Position numbers and translations under genes: made by a program
Notes under the pieces: generated by a model
What the model was told of the DNA's origin: nothing
The model's database searches: none
The model's input: only the letters and a program-made list of their open reading frames with translations
In this document: positions 1-7,866 of the stretch, piece after piece
Numbering within the stretch: the first letter of the stretch is position 1
How the letters are laid out: every line of letters starts with the position of its first letter
From: an uncultured Bacteroidia bacterium
GTDB lineage: Bacteria; Bacteroidota; Bacteroidia; Bacteroidales; UBA932
Assembly (NCBI GenBank): GCA_902792815.1
Contig: CADBAY010000017.1
Coordinates: 1-44,072 of the forward strand
Length of the DNA: 44,072 nucleotides
Direction of reading: 5' to 3'

Positions 1-1
1 G

Positions 2-358
2 CTCCTGTCCATTATCATCGCCCTGCTGGGGCTGGTGGCCATGAGCACGTATTATGCCGATGAGAAATCCCGCGACATCGCCGTCCGGAAGGTCTTCGGC
101 GGCACGGTTGACTCCGAAGCCAGGAGAACAATCCGGGACTACATGGTGCTCGTTGGCATCGCCTGTATTATCGGCATCCCGATAGCCGTATATGCGGCCC
201 AGGAATACCTGAAAGACTATATTTACCGGTTGGAAGGCTATTGGTGGATCTTTGTGGTGGCTGTGCTCCTTTCCGGAGCCATTGCCTTTGCCTCCGTTAT
301 CTGGCAGGTGCTCAAGGCCGCGAGGACGAATCCGGCGGTAGAGTTAAAGAAGGAGTAG
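2..358 (+). CDS. ABC transporter permease, FtsX/MacB type, C-terminal part only
   Basis: The gene enters from the left edge; the frame is open from base 2, so about 118 C-terminal residues are present and the start lies outside the window. The fragment begins in a membrane helix, continues with a cytoplasmic stretch containing RDIAVRKVFGG (the loop typical of the last FtsX domain), then two more hydrophobic segments, and ends with ARTNPAVELKKE, the usual C-terminus of MacB-like permeases in Bacteroidota. Such proteins are the membrane half of ABC exporters for drugs, peptides or lipoproteins; the substrate cannot be told. A homologous permease starts 3 bases downstream, so the two are co-transcribed. 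A GTG at 35 lies inside the helix and is not the real start. Confidence 0.85.
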   Translation, partial: LLSIIIALLGLVAMSTYYADEKSRDIAVRKVFGGTVDSEARRTIRDYMVLVGIACIIGIPIAVYAAQEYLKDYIYRLEGYWWIFVVAVLLSGAIAFASVIWQVLKAARTNPAVELKKE

Positions 359-361
359 ATT

Positions 362-2698
362 ATGATACTAAAGAATCTCAAAAGCCTGATACGTCGATAT
401 CCCGCGGCGGTGATACTGAACTTCACGGGCCTGGTGGCCGCATTCGTGGCGTTTGCACTGATCTTCCTGCAGGCCGATTATGAACTGTCTTTCGACAAAT
501 GTCATCCCACGGCGGACCGGGTGTTCCGGGCTGACAAAAAGGGCGACGAATCCCTCTTCCGGAACATCCTCCCGAGGGGTTTTGCCGATGATATTATCAG
601 TTCATCGGCCCACATCGAAGCGGGATGCACGGTGATGCCTTTTATGGGAGAAATCTATTTCTCCGTGGCAAAGGATGGCAGCATTCCTGCGGGCTACAAG
701 CGTGAACTTCTCTTCGTGTCGGAAGGGTTCATCGATGTCTTCGGCATCAAAATGGTTGAGGGTGATTCCCACGCATTGGAGGGGCCCAATTCCGTGATTA
801 TTCCCAAATCCCTGGCGGAGAATCTGTTCCCCGGGGAGCCAGCGCTGGGTAAACTGCTGAAGACGGATGCCAAGTATATGGAACTGCCACGGGAAGTCAC
901 CGTGACGGGTGTTTACGAGGACTTCCCGTCCAATACGCAATTGGGAAATGATCTGTATCTGACGGTTGGGGATATCCAGAAGGGTTCATACGGTGGAGCC
1001 AATTTCATCTGCTATCTGCTGCTGGACGATGCCGGCAGCGCAAAGGCCGTAGCGGAAGAATTCAACAGCCACTTCGACTTTGCTCCGCACGGGGACTGGC
1101 TTACGCCCATCGAACTGGTACCGCTGACAAGCATCTATTTCCGGAACGAGGGGAACGTCTATAAAAGCGGCAGCCGATCGCAGTTGCTTCTGCTGATTGC
1201 CATTGCCATCCTGATCCTGGCCATCGGACTCATCAATTTCACGAACTTCTATGTGGCGCTGACTCCGCTGCGCATCCGGAATATCAATCTGCAGAAGATT
1301 CTGGGCTCCTCCACGGCACGCTTGCGGGCACTGGTGGTAGCCGAAGCCGTCATCTGGTGCATCTGCGCCTTTGCGGTGGCCACCCTGCTGCTGGGACCGG
1401 TATCGGAAGCGCTGGCCACGCAGGGTGTGCTGATGCAAGCCTTTACGCTCAGGACGCAGTGGGGGCTTCTGGTGTTCGTCGGAACAGTGGCGCTGGCCAC
1501 GGGCATCATTGCCGGTATCTGGCCAGGCATCTATTCGACCTCCGGGCAACCGGCACTTATCCTCCGCGGAAACTATGGGCTGTCACAGTCCGGGAAGACG
1601 TTGCGCTCGGTGCTGGTGGGCGTGCAGTTTGTGGTCTCCATCGCCCTGCTTGTGTTCGTATTCTTCGTGCAGCGGCAGAGCCGCTTCATGAAGGAATATC
1701 CCTGCGGATACGACAAAAATAACCTGGCGGTGGTGAATATCGGCGGAGAGAACGGCCGCGAAAAGGCAGACTGGCTGCGGGAAAGGCTGTGTTCGCTTCC
1801 GGAGGTGAAGGATGTGGCCTATGCGAACGATTTGATTGGCGGCTCAGATTCCTATTCCACCGAGGGCGCCGATTTCGGTGATGGACAGGTGTCGATGAGT
1901 ATGATTTACTGCAGTTGGAACCTGCCGAAAGTACTTGGGCTGGAGCTGCTGGAAGGCCGTGATTTCAATGAAGGCGAGTTCGGCCCGATCCTGTTCACCC
2001 AGGACTTGAAGGCCCACGGTGCGGAACTGCGGGTTTATGCCGATGAATTTGGCGACGGAGCGCCTATTGTCGGCTTCATCAATAATGTGAATATCACCTC
2101 GATGCGAAAGGCTGATTCTCCGGTAGCCTTCCAGGTACACACCCGGAAGGCGCGCTCGATGCCGTTTGCCTATATCCGGCTGACGGAAGGCGCCGACCGC
2201 TTTGCGGCTGTTGACAAGATTCAGACCGTCCTGACGGAGATGGACCCGACGATGCCTTACGAGGTGCAGTTCTATGATGCTATCGGCAAAAACCTCTACA
2301 GTGGTGAAGAGCGACTGAGGTTAGCCGTGTGGCTGTTCTCGCTGCTGGCGGTGCTGCTTTCGCTGGTGGGTATCTGGGGTCAAGTGCTGATGGATGTCCA
2401 ATACAAACGGACGGAGATTTCCATCAAGCGGGTGATGGGTGCAGAGATTCCCCAGATTACTTCGGAGGGCCTGTGGATTTACCTGCGGACAGTGGCCATC
2501 TGTTATGTGATAGCAGCGCCGATCGGCTGGCTGATTGTGCGGTACTACCTGCAGCAGTTCTCGCACCGGGTGGGCTTCTCGCTGGGTGTGTTTGCCCTGA
2601 CGCTCATCATTGTGGTGGCTCTATGCGCCCTGGTTGTGCTGTCGCATTATCTGCGGGCAGCCAGGATGAATCCGGCCGAGGTGCTGAAGAAAGATTGA
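362..2698 (+). CDS. ABC transporter permease, FtsX/MacB_PCD doublet (778 aa)
   Basis: Full-length permease. An N-terminal membrane helix lies at about residues 13-36, followed by a large periplasmic MacB_PCD-like domain to about 270. Next come three helices of the first FtsX domain (about 275-400), another helix near 415-440, a second periplasmic domain, and a C-terminal FtsX domain (about 660-775) with the loop KRTEISIKRVMG and the ending ARMNPAEVLKKD. This doublet architecture of about 780 aa is usual for Bacteroidota exporters of the MacB class. The ATPase is not in the window and is probably upstream with the first permease. The ATG at 362 is 3 bases after the previous stop, which supports translational coupling. 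Substrate unknown. Confidence 0.9.
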   Translation: MILKNLKSLIRRYPAAVILNFTGLVAAFVAFALIFLQADYELSFDKCHPTADRVFRADKKGDESLFRNILPRGFADDIISSSAHIEAGCTVMPFMGEIYFSVAKDGSIPAGYKRELLFVSEGFIDVFGIKMVEGDSHALEGPNSVIIPKSLAENLFPGEPALGKLLKTDAKYMELPREVTVTGVYEDFPSNTQLGNDLYLTVGDIQKGSYGGANFICYLLLDDAGSAKAVAEEFNSHFDFAPHGDWLTPIELVPLTSIYFRNEGNVYKSGSRSQLLLLIAIAILILAIGLINFTNFYVALTPLRIRNINLQKILGSSTARLRALVVAEAVIWCICAFAVATLLLGPVSEALATQGVLMQAFTLRTQWGLLVFVGTVALATGIIAGIWPGIYSTSGQPALILRGNYGLSQSGKTLRSVLVGVQFVVSIALLVFVFFVQRQSRFMKEYPCGYDKNNLAVVNIGGENGREKADWLRERLCSLPEVKDVAYANDLIGGSDSYSTEGADFGDGQVSMSMIYCSWNLPKVLGLELLEGRDFNEGEFGPILFTQDLKAHGAELRVYADEFGDGAPIVGFINNVNITSMRKADSPVAFQVHTRKARSMPFAYIRLTEGADRFAAVDKIQTVLTEMDPTMPYEVQFYDAIGKNLYSGEERLRLAVWLFSLLAVLLSLVGIWGQVLMDVQYKRTEISIKRVMGAEIPQITSEGLWIYLRTVAICYVIAAPIGWLIVRYYLQQFSHRVGFSLGVFALTLIIVVALCALVVLSHYLRAARMNPAEVLKKD

Positions 2699-2794
2699 GT
2701 TGGCTTCATAAGCACAGTTAAACATAAATACTTTCTATCCGGATGCCAGGCGGGGCCTGGGAAGGTCCTGCCTGGTGGAAGGAGAAAAAAAGGT

Positions 2795-2802
2795 TATCTT
2801 TG
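2795..2802 (+). promoter_or_regulatory. Bacteroidota -7 box TATCTTTG ahead of the small lipoprotein gene
   Basis: Matches the consensus TAnnTTTG used by the primary sigma factor of Bacteroidota. The predicted transcript start near 2808 would give a leader of about 48 bases before the ATG at 2856. No clear -33 TTTG was found at the expected distance. Confidence 0.5.
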
Positions 2803-2855
2803 CAAGCAGTATTTCGGCCTTGTGTGTGTTTAATAAGAAAAAGAAAACGAAAGCA

Positions 2856-3263
2856 ATGAAGGTTCTGAAAACAATGATTATTGCAGTTCTGCTGGTGGCA
2901 GGGCTGTGCAGCTGTGAGAAACTTGATATGAGCAAACTGGAGGGTACCTGGTCTGAGCAGTATGATCCCGCGGTCTTTGCGATGGACGGCTCCGTGGAAT
3001 ACACCTTCGACGGGAACAATAATTACCAGCTCCACACTTATGATGCGCTGAGCGGCGAATCGCACGATTACAGCGGCAGGTATGCCATCGATCTGATCAA
3101 TAAAGGAACCATAACAATCAATCCGCAGATGTCGGACTACAGCAACGTCACTTATACCCTCGTCAAATTGACCTCAAAGGAGATGGTTTGGCAAAAGGAA
3201 GGAACGACGTATTCCGTGGGGACGTGGGGGTCGGACTATAGGCACTTTGTGAGGGTTAAGTAG
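2856..3263 (+). CDS. Small predicted lipoprotein, function unknown (135 aa)
   Basis: The chosen ATG starts MKVLKTMIIAVLLVAG followed by the lipobox LCSC, a clear type II signal peptide; upstream in-frame codons only add a non-signal leader. The mature part is about 115 residues, rich in polar and aromatic residues with beta-type spacing (GTWSEQYDP, YTFDGNNNYQLHTY, GRYAIDLINKGTITINPQ). It resembles the small lipocalin-like or META-like lipoproteins common in Bacteroidales, but I cannot assign a family. It has its own promoter-like box and a terminator hairpin downstream, so it is probably monocistronic. Confidence 0.75.
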   Translation: MKVLKTMIIAVLLVAGLCSCEKLDMSKLEGTWSEQYDPAVFAMDGSVEYTFDGNNNYQLHTYDALSGESHDYSGRYAIDLINKGTITINPQMSDYSNVTYTLVKLTSKEMVWQKEGTTYSVGTWGSDYRHFVRVK

Positions 3264-3291
3264 AATTCGGAAGATTATACGGAGAATGAAA

Positions 3292-3324
3292 ACTGCCGTC
3301 ATCCTGAATTGGGGTGGCGGCAGT
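3292..3324. terminator. Hairpin between convergent lipoprotein and amidase genes
   Basis: ACTGCCG (3292-3298) pairs with CGGCAGT (3318-3324) and the stem continues inward with CATCC/GGGTG. It sits between the 3' ends of two convergent genes, so it can serve both strands. Only a weak T-run follows. Confidence 0.6.
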
Positions 3325-3331
3325 GATTTGT

Positions 3332-3922
3332 TCAGATCTGAAGGTATTGTAGTATTCCATCGACGTGAAGGTTGACGATGGCCTGTTGGCCTTCTTCGCT
3401 GAGGAGGAAGGTGCAGTCGGGGTGGGAGTCCATGAAGAAGTTTTCGGTGAGGACGGCGGGGGCCGTGGTATGGCGTAGGATGTAAAAATCTGCTTCCATG
3501 TCCGGATCGCCGTCGGTGTAGTCGGTGCGGAGGCGCTTGCCGGGGAGGGTGGCCTGGGCGGCCTGGTAGAGGCAGGTGGCGAGGGCATCGGCCCGGGTGT
3601 TGCCACGGGAGGTGTAGGCGCACCAGCCGGTGACGTCGTACCAGCGGTCGCCGTGGCCGGCGGCGTTGGCATGGATGGAGATGACGATGACGTTGTCCTT
3701 GCCGAGCCGGCGGCACCAGGCATTCACGCGGCGGCAGCGTTCGGGCAGGGAGATGTCCCTTTCCTCCGGGACAAGGAGTTCGGCGTCGAGGCCGAGGGAG
3801 AGGAGACGGTCCACGATGCGGGCGGCGATGAGGCGGTTCCAGGCGTATTCCCGGAGCACTCCGTCGGGAGAGCGCTTGCCCGGCGTCTCGATGCCGTGGC
3901 CGTTGTCGATGAGGATTTTCAT
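3332..3922 (-). CDS. N-acetylmuramoyl-L-alanine amidase, Amidase_3 type (196 aa)
   Basis: Zinc hydrolase that cuts the amide bond between muramic acid and the stem peptide. The N-terminus MKILIDNGHGIETPGKRSPDG carries the first zinc ligand (DNGHG), an acidic position follows in the middle (EYAWN), a second histidine motif ISIHANAAGHGD comes next, and VLTENFFMDS near the C-terminus supplies the catalytic Glu. The protein is catalytic domain only, with no signal peptide or membrane segment. That is the pattern of phage or mobile-element endolysins in Bacteroidales rather than of the chromosomal AmiC type. It would need a holin or other export; a holin-like gene lies at 16917. Monocistronic, convergent with the lipoprotein gene. 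Confidence 0.88.
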   Translation of the reverse strand: MKILIDNGHGIETPGKRSPDGVLREYAWNRLIAARIVDRLLSLGLDAELLVPEERDISLPERCRRVNAWCRRLGKDNVIVISIHANAAGHGDRWYDVTGWCAYTSRGNTRADALATCLYQAAQATLPGKRLRTDYTDGDPDMEADFYILRHTTAPAVLTENFFMDSHPDCTFLLSEEGQQAIVNLHVDGILQYLQI

Positions 3923-4054
3923 GGCTGGTTTTTCGTTTAGGTTTCTGATTGTAAGTTACGAAAAATCAGCGAGAAAAGCAATGGGTATGGCGAGGGAGCA
4001 AACTTCGTTTTACCCCGTTAAATCCTATTGGACGGTACTGCCGAAAAGTTTTTT

Positions 4055-4062
4055 TAACTTTG
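4055..4062 (+). promoter_or_regulatory. -7 box TAACTTTG ahead of vsr
   Basis: Fits TAnnTTTG; the predicted transcript start is near 4068, about 15 bases before the vsr ATG at 4084. A TTG at 4028-4030 is a poor -33 match because it is 24 bases away. Confidence 0.5.
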
Positions 4063-4083
4063 TATTTGGAAGTCCCCAAAATC

Positions 4084-4620
4084 ATGGCCGATCGATTGAC
4101 AACAGAGGAGAGATCCGAATTGATGTCGCATATCCGCTCCGTGAATACGAAGCCAGAGATAGCGCTGCGGCGTGCCCTCTGGAGGCGTGGATTCCGGTAC
4201 CGTGTGAACGTCAAAGGCCTGCCAGGCTCCCCGGATATTGTACTGCCGAAGCACCGGACCGTGGTGTTCGTGCATGGGTGTTTTTGGCATGCACACAAGG
4301 GGTGCAAGATTTATCACTTACCGCAGACCAATACTGATTTCTGGCTGACGAAAGTGACACGGAACCAGGAACGTGACCAAGAAGTTTGGCGGCAGCTGGA
4401 AGCCAAGGGTTGGTCCGTGGTTATCGTTTGGGAGTGCGAGTTGGTGAAGGCCAAGTTTGAAGGCACCGTGGAAAGGGTGGCCAGTGAAATCCTCGAAGAT
4501 GGAAACCAATATAGGATACGTCAGCAAGAGCGCCGTACGGCGCGGGAGCAAAGGAGGCAGGAAAGGAAAGAGGCCGAAGCCCGGAGACTGGCGTTAATGG
4601 AGGAAATATCCTTACTCTGA
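4084..4620 (+). CDS. vsr: Very short patch repair endonuclease Vsr (178 aa)
   Basis: Nicks next to T:G mismatches that arise by deamination of 5-methylcytosine, starting very short patch repair. Counting from the chosen ATG (MADRLTTEER), residues fall where they do in E. coli Vsr: Asp51 (SPDIV), His64, Phe67, Trp68 and His69 in FVHGCFWHAHKGC. The TNTDFW-K-RN-RD block and VVIVWECEL also match. An ATG eight codons upstream (4060) is less likely because it overlaps the -7 box and spoils this numbering. The C-terminus has an extra strongly charged helix (RQQERRTAREQRRQERKEAEARR region, about residues 148-170). The natural partner is the C5 methyltransferase at 10083-11438. The 3' end overlaps the convergent nuclease-like gene by 9 bases. 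Confidence 0.93.
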   Translation: MADRLTTEERSELMSHIRSVNTKPEIALRRALWRRGFRYRVNVKGLPGSPDIVLPKHRTVVFVHGCFWHAHKGCKIYHLPQTNTDFWLTKVTRNQERDQEVWRQLEAKGWSVVIVWECELVKAKFEGTVERVASEILEDGNQYRIRQQERRTAREQRRQERKEAEARRLALMEEISLL

Positions 4621-5931
4621 AAAATAGTCCTCTGATTTCTTCTTCAGAATGTCAAATATTCCAGTATTGGCATCGGAGTCGTTGTCGACACCCTTGGCAG
4701 CGGAGAGCAACTTAGAGGCATTCCTGAGGTCAACATGAAGGGCGTCTCCTAATACCCTAAACACTTCCAACTTGGTTGCCTTATTTGCGCCAACTTCATC
4801 AACGAAGAACCCTGCTTCATACATTGCGTTGAACACGCGAAGCAAATCTGTATTTGAGAAAGAGCGCTTGTTAAAGAAGAGCCTGCTGTCAGAAACATAG
4901 CGAGGACTCATCTCTTCCTCTTGAGGCTCCTCCTCATCAGATTCAAGCTTAATAGGCCGAGAGGGCAAGCTTTCGCCTGGACGATGGATAAGTTTGTTAA
5001 TCCTATAGGAATTGGGCTCAAAAATCCAGTTACCGGATTTGAAGATCTCTTTGGCCGGGTTCTGGATGATAACCGGTTCATAGCCTTCCTTACTGATGCA
5101 GTCATCATCAACTAGATACAAGAAGTAAGAGTCTCCCATCACTTCTGCTTTGTCGATCTCATTGTCTGACCAGATAAAATGTTCTGCCCCCTTGTAAGTC
5201 TTGACTTCGATAAACCGGTCTGGCCTTTCGGACTCAACACTGTTTATGGAAATAATGTCAAATCCTGCAGATACGTCGATAGTGGAAATGCGCTGTATGA
5301 GAGATTGCTTTGTTGGCTCTGCAATACGTTTCTTTTCGTATTCCAAGACAAACAATTCGCCCCGTTCACCTTGTTCACGTTCGGCTTCAAGTTTGGCCAG
5401 AAGTTGCTTCTCAGTAATTTTCTTATGACGTTCAGGGATCTTGATTGCCCTGTCCAAAGCGCTGTTTACGAGATAGCGCGAATCCGCAAGCAAGGTGATG
5501 ACGCCATATTCTGTAAGGATATTTCTATAACAAGCATGCTTTGCCGGCTTAATCGTCGTTGAAGACATGATAAAGGCGTTCTCTGCAATGCTATATGAAA
5601 TGGTGTCGATGTCAATTATTTCCTCATCGAGGGCAAATTCCACGAAACGTTCGATAAACCATTCATCGAATGCATCTATGCCCCTGCGGTATTTTTCACC
5701 CAGTTGGTCATGCCCCTCGATGTAGTCGTCATGGACGATTTTCAAAAGGCCCATGGACTGGAAAAGCCACAAAATAGGCTCCACCTCTGAAGCATTTATG
5801 CCAACAGAACTCTGGGCCAATTGCTTCAGGGATTCGACCGATGTAGTGTTGTCTGAAAGCCAGCGCGCTACAAAGGCGATACCTTTCCTGGTACCTATTT
5901 TAGCGTACTTTTCGAGCCTTTCGTCTAACAT
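4612..5931 (-). CDS. NOV_C (DUF3883) domain protein, putative PD-(D/E)XK nuclease subunit (439 aa)
   Basis: Last gene of the five-gene minus-strand operon. The central-to-C-terminal part has the NOV_C/DUF3883 signature: GFDIIS at residues 223-228, then FIEVKT with Glu242 and Lys244, a Trp-Ser-x-Asn-Glu motif and a DSYFLYLV strand. This domain has a restriction-endonuclease-like fold, and Asp225, Glu242 and Lys244 are all present, so it is potentially catalytic. The N-terminal 180 residues are helical, with winged-helix-like segments that may bind DNA or partners. Its start overlaps the helicase gene by 32 bases, suggesting coupled translation and a joint complex. Role as the cleaving subunit is inference. 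Confidence 0.8.
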   Translation of the reverse strand: MLDERLEKYAKIGTRKGIAFVARWLSDNTTSVESLKQLAQSSVGINASEVEPILWLFQSMGLLKIVHDDYIEGHDQLGEKYRRGIDAFDEWFIERFVEFALDEEIIDIDTISYSIAENAFIMSSTTIKPAKHACYRNILTEYGVITLLADSRYLVNSALDRAIKIPERHKKITEKQLLAKLEAEREQGERGELFVLEYEKKRIAEPTKQSLIQRISTIDVSAGFDIISINSVESERPDRFIEVKTYKGAEHFIWSDNEIDKAEVMGDSYFLYLVDDDCISKEGYEPVIIQNPAKEIFKSGNWIFEPNSYRINKLIHRPGESLPSRPIKLESDEEEPQEEEMSPRYVSDSRLFFNKRSFSNTDLLRVFNAMYEAGFFVDEVGANKATKLEVFRVLGDALHVDLRNASKLLSAAKGVDNDSDANTGIFDILKKKSEDYFSE

Positions 5932-7861
5932 AATCGTTCAAAATCGCTTTAATATCGGCGTCTCCCTCATCTGTCGTATTCAGGAAGAGAGGGATAGGGG
6001 TATTCTCAATGATATCCATCATCCGGCGTTCTTTCTCACGTAAACGTGTATCGATGGTCTCATCAACTGAGTCTTCCGACAGGATGTAATAATAATTCGT
6101 GTCGGTGCCTTGGGGAAGGCCATAACGGTGGATTCTGTCTTTTGACTGAAGAAAATGAGCACAGTTGAAAGAACGCTCCAGGTAAATCGCATTATGGCAG
6201 GCCTTGTGCAGGGAAATGGATTCAGCAACCGCAAAAGGATTGGCAATGACTACCTTGAAAGAACTGTCCGCGCTATTAAACTCATTCACAATACCTTCAC
6301 GGGTGTTGACAAGTTCTTCCTCAGACATGTCCTCACTGGCCACAGGTGTGGCACCATATAGGACCTTGCATGCAATACCATTTTCTTTCAGGTACTCTTC
6401 AAGGCGTTCAATATTCTTGATAAATATTACCCAAATAATTACTTTTTCCCCCGTGTCAATAATCCTCTGGACGAGTTTCAGGCACTCCTCATACTTGGCA
6501 GGGACATGTTCGTCATAGAAACGCATGATGTCTTGCATAATGGCAGCGTCATCAGCCTCTATTGACGACAAGTCTTCACCCACTTCCTCGGAAAAAGAAG
6601 AAAGCGGCTCATTAAGAAGGGCAGGGTTAGTTGCGACCTGCTGCAAGCGTATCATTTTGGCGCGGACCAGAATGCTGTGTAAGGCGCTTTCTTTTGTCTC
6701 TTTATTAGCCTCCTCGATAAACCTTTCCTCGATAAAATCGTATATGCGACGTTGCGAGTCCTTCATCGGAACAATAATCGGAGCATTTTCCGTGGCCGGT
6801 GGAAGATTAAGGTCGCTCTTCCTGATACGGATAAAATAAGGGAAAATGTTGTCCATTAGTTTAGGCACCCTTGAATCATTATATGCCTTGGTCATTTCCC
6901 GTAACTGTCCGACATTGTATTTTATAACGTCATATTGAGGCCAGATAAAATGGAACAGGTTGTACAAATCCTCATACCCGTTGGGTGCCGGCGTACCGGT
7001 AAGGATTACCCTTGAACTGCACCAGCGGGACAAATCCATCACGATACTTGCGATAACACCGCCATTCGTGCTCTTCACTTTGTGGGCCTCATCAAGGACG
7101 ACCATCACCTTGTTATTGCGAAGGAAAAACTCCAATTCATCCTTCAAGGTAATGACTGACTGGTACGAAAGCAAAGTTAACTCTGAAGTCTCCCCGTAGA
7201 AATACTGTTTTTTCTGATCGGGGTTCATCTTTCCATTAATCCTCTGGCTGTCTACCTTGACACCAAAACACTCAAGGTATTCGTTTTCCCAGGGGCCAAA
7301 AGAACTAAGTGGGCCAATAATGAGAATCTTTTTGACCTGCTTCTCTGGATCATTGCAATACTTCAAATACGTGTATGCGCCGTAAACAATACTCGTTTTA
7401 CCGGCACCGGGTACTGAAAAATTGCACCCATTTTGTGAAAAGGCAAGATGATAGGCGGACAGGAGCTGAAGCGGATACAAATGACGGGCAGGCATATGCT
7501 CATCAAGAACTTCTGTGAACTCCTTGAATTCATCAGGGTTGCAATGATTCTCTTTGATATCTTTTGCCTCTTGGGAAAAGCGGGCAAAATTTTCCTCGCG
7601 AGTTTTAAAATCAGCAATGTCGGAACTTGTCTTTGCATCATATACAATTGTGGCCCCGATATACTCTGAAACGATTTTCAGTATCTCAGCCACCTGCTCA
7701 ATCCCTTCTTCGTTCTCTACGACAAGAGTGTCGCCCTCTTGTTGGTACGGAAGGTAGGAACGCAACATCATTTTTGAACGCTTGTTAGAGAGGAGTTCAC
7801 TTACAGCGCCCGAAATACGATATTTGTTACCCTCGATGAACGATATGATTAGTTCCGCCAT
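5900..7861 (-). CDS. SNF2-type DEAD/DEAH helicase/translocase (653 aa)
   Basis: Superfamily 2 ATPase. Walker A PGAGKTS is at about residues 151-157, motif Ia-like IIGPLSSFGPW at 180-190, Walker B DEAH at 257-260, motif III LTGTPAPNG near 288-296, and the C-terminal RecA lobe ends with SKDRIHRYGLPQGT, the SNF2-like motif VI. About 120 residues precede the ATPase core and may be a specificity or interaction domain. In restriction-type systems such proteins translocate on DNA and pass it to a nuclease; the adjacent overlapping gene encodes a NOV_C nuclease-like protein. The gene begins 5 bases after the ParB-like gene stops. It could alternatively remodel protein-DNA complexes. Confidence 0.88.
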   Translation of the reverse strand: MAELIISFIEGNKYRISGAVSELLSNKRSKMMLRSYLPYQQEGDTLVVENEEGIEQVAEILKIVSEYIGATIVYDAKTSSDIADFKTREENFARFSQEAKDIKENHCNPDEFKEFTEVLDEHMPARHLYPLQLLSAYHLAFSQNGCNFSVPGAGKTSIVYGAYTYLKYCNDPEKQVKKILIIGPLSSFGPWENEYLECFGVKVDSQRINGKMNPDQKKQYFYGETSELTLLSYQSVITLKDELEFFLRNNKVMVVLDEAHKVKSTNGGVIASIVMDLSRWCSSRVILTGTPAPNGYEDLYNLFHFIWPQYDVIKYNVGQLREMTKAYNDSRVPKLMDNIFPYFIRIRKSDLNLPPATENAPIIVPMKDSQRRIYDFIEERFIEEANKETKESALHSILVRAKMIRLQQVATNPALLNEPLSSFSEEVGEDLSSIEADDAAIMQDIMRFYDEHVPAKYEECLKLVQRIIDTGEKVIIWVIFIKNIERLEEYLKENGIACKVLYGATPVASEDMSEEELVNTREGIVNEFNSADSSFKVVIANPFAVAESISLHKACHNAIYLERSFNCAHFLQSKDRIHRYGLPQGTDTNYYYILSEDSVDETIDTRLREKERRMMDIIENTPIPLFLNTTDEGDADIKAILNDYVRRKARKVR

Positions 7862-7866
7862 GCTAA

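Noticed and set aside
2746-2760. CCAGGC-GGG-GCCTGG hairpin after the permease operon as a terminator
   Set aside because: Good stem but no T-run on either strand, and it lies just upstream of the lipoprotein promoter; not called.
3264-3331. Left att site matching the tRNA-Phe 3' end
   Set aside because: I looked for the TGGTGCTGGGAAGAATCG core and found no copy here or elsewhere in the island.
3630-4337. Plus-strand frame spanning the amidase antisense and the vsr start (235 aa)
   Set aside because: Overlaps two real genes in other frames, with no domain; the vsr frame has all catalytic residues.
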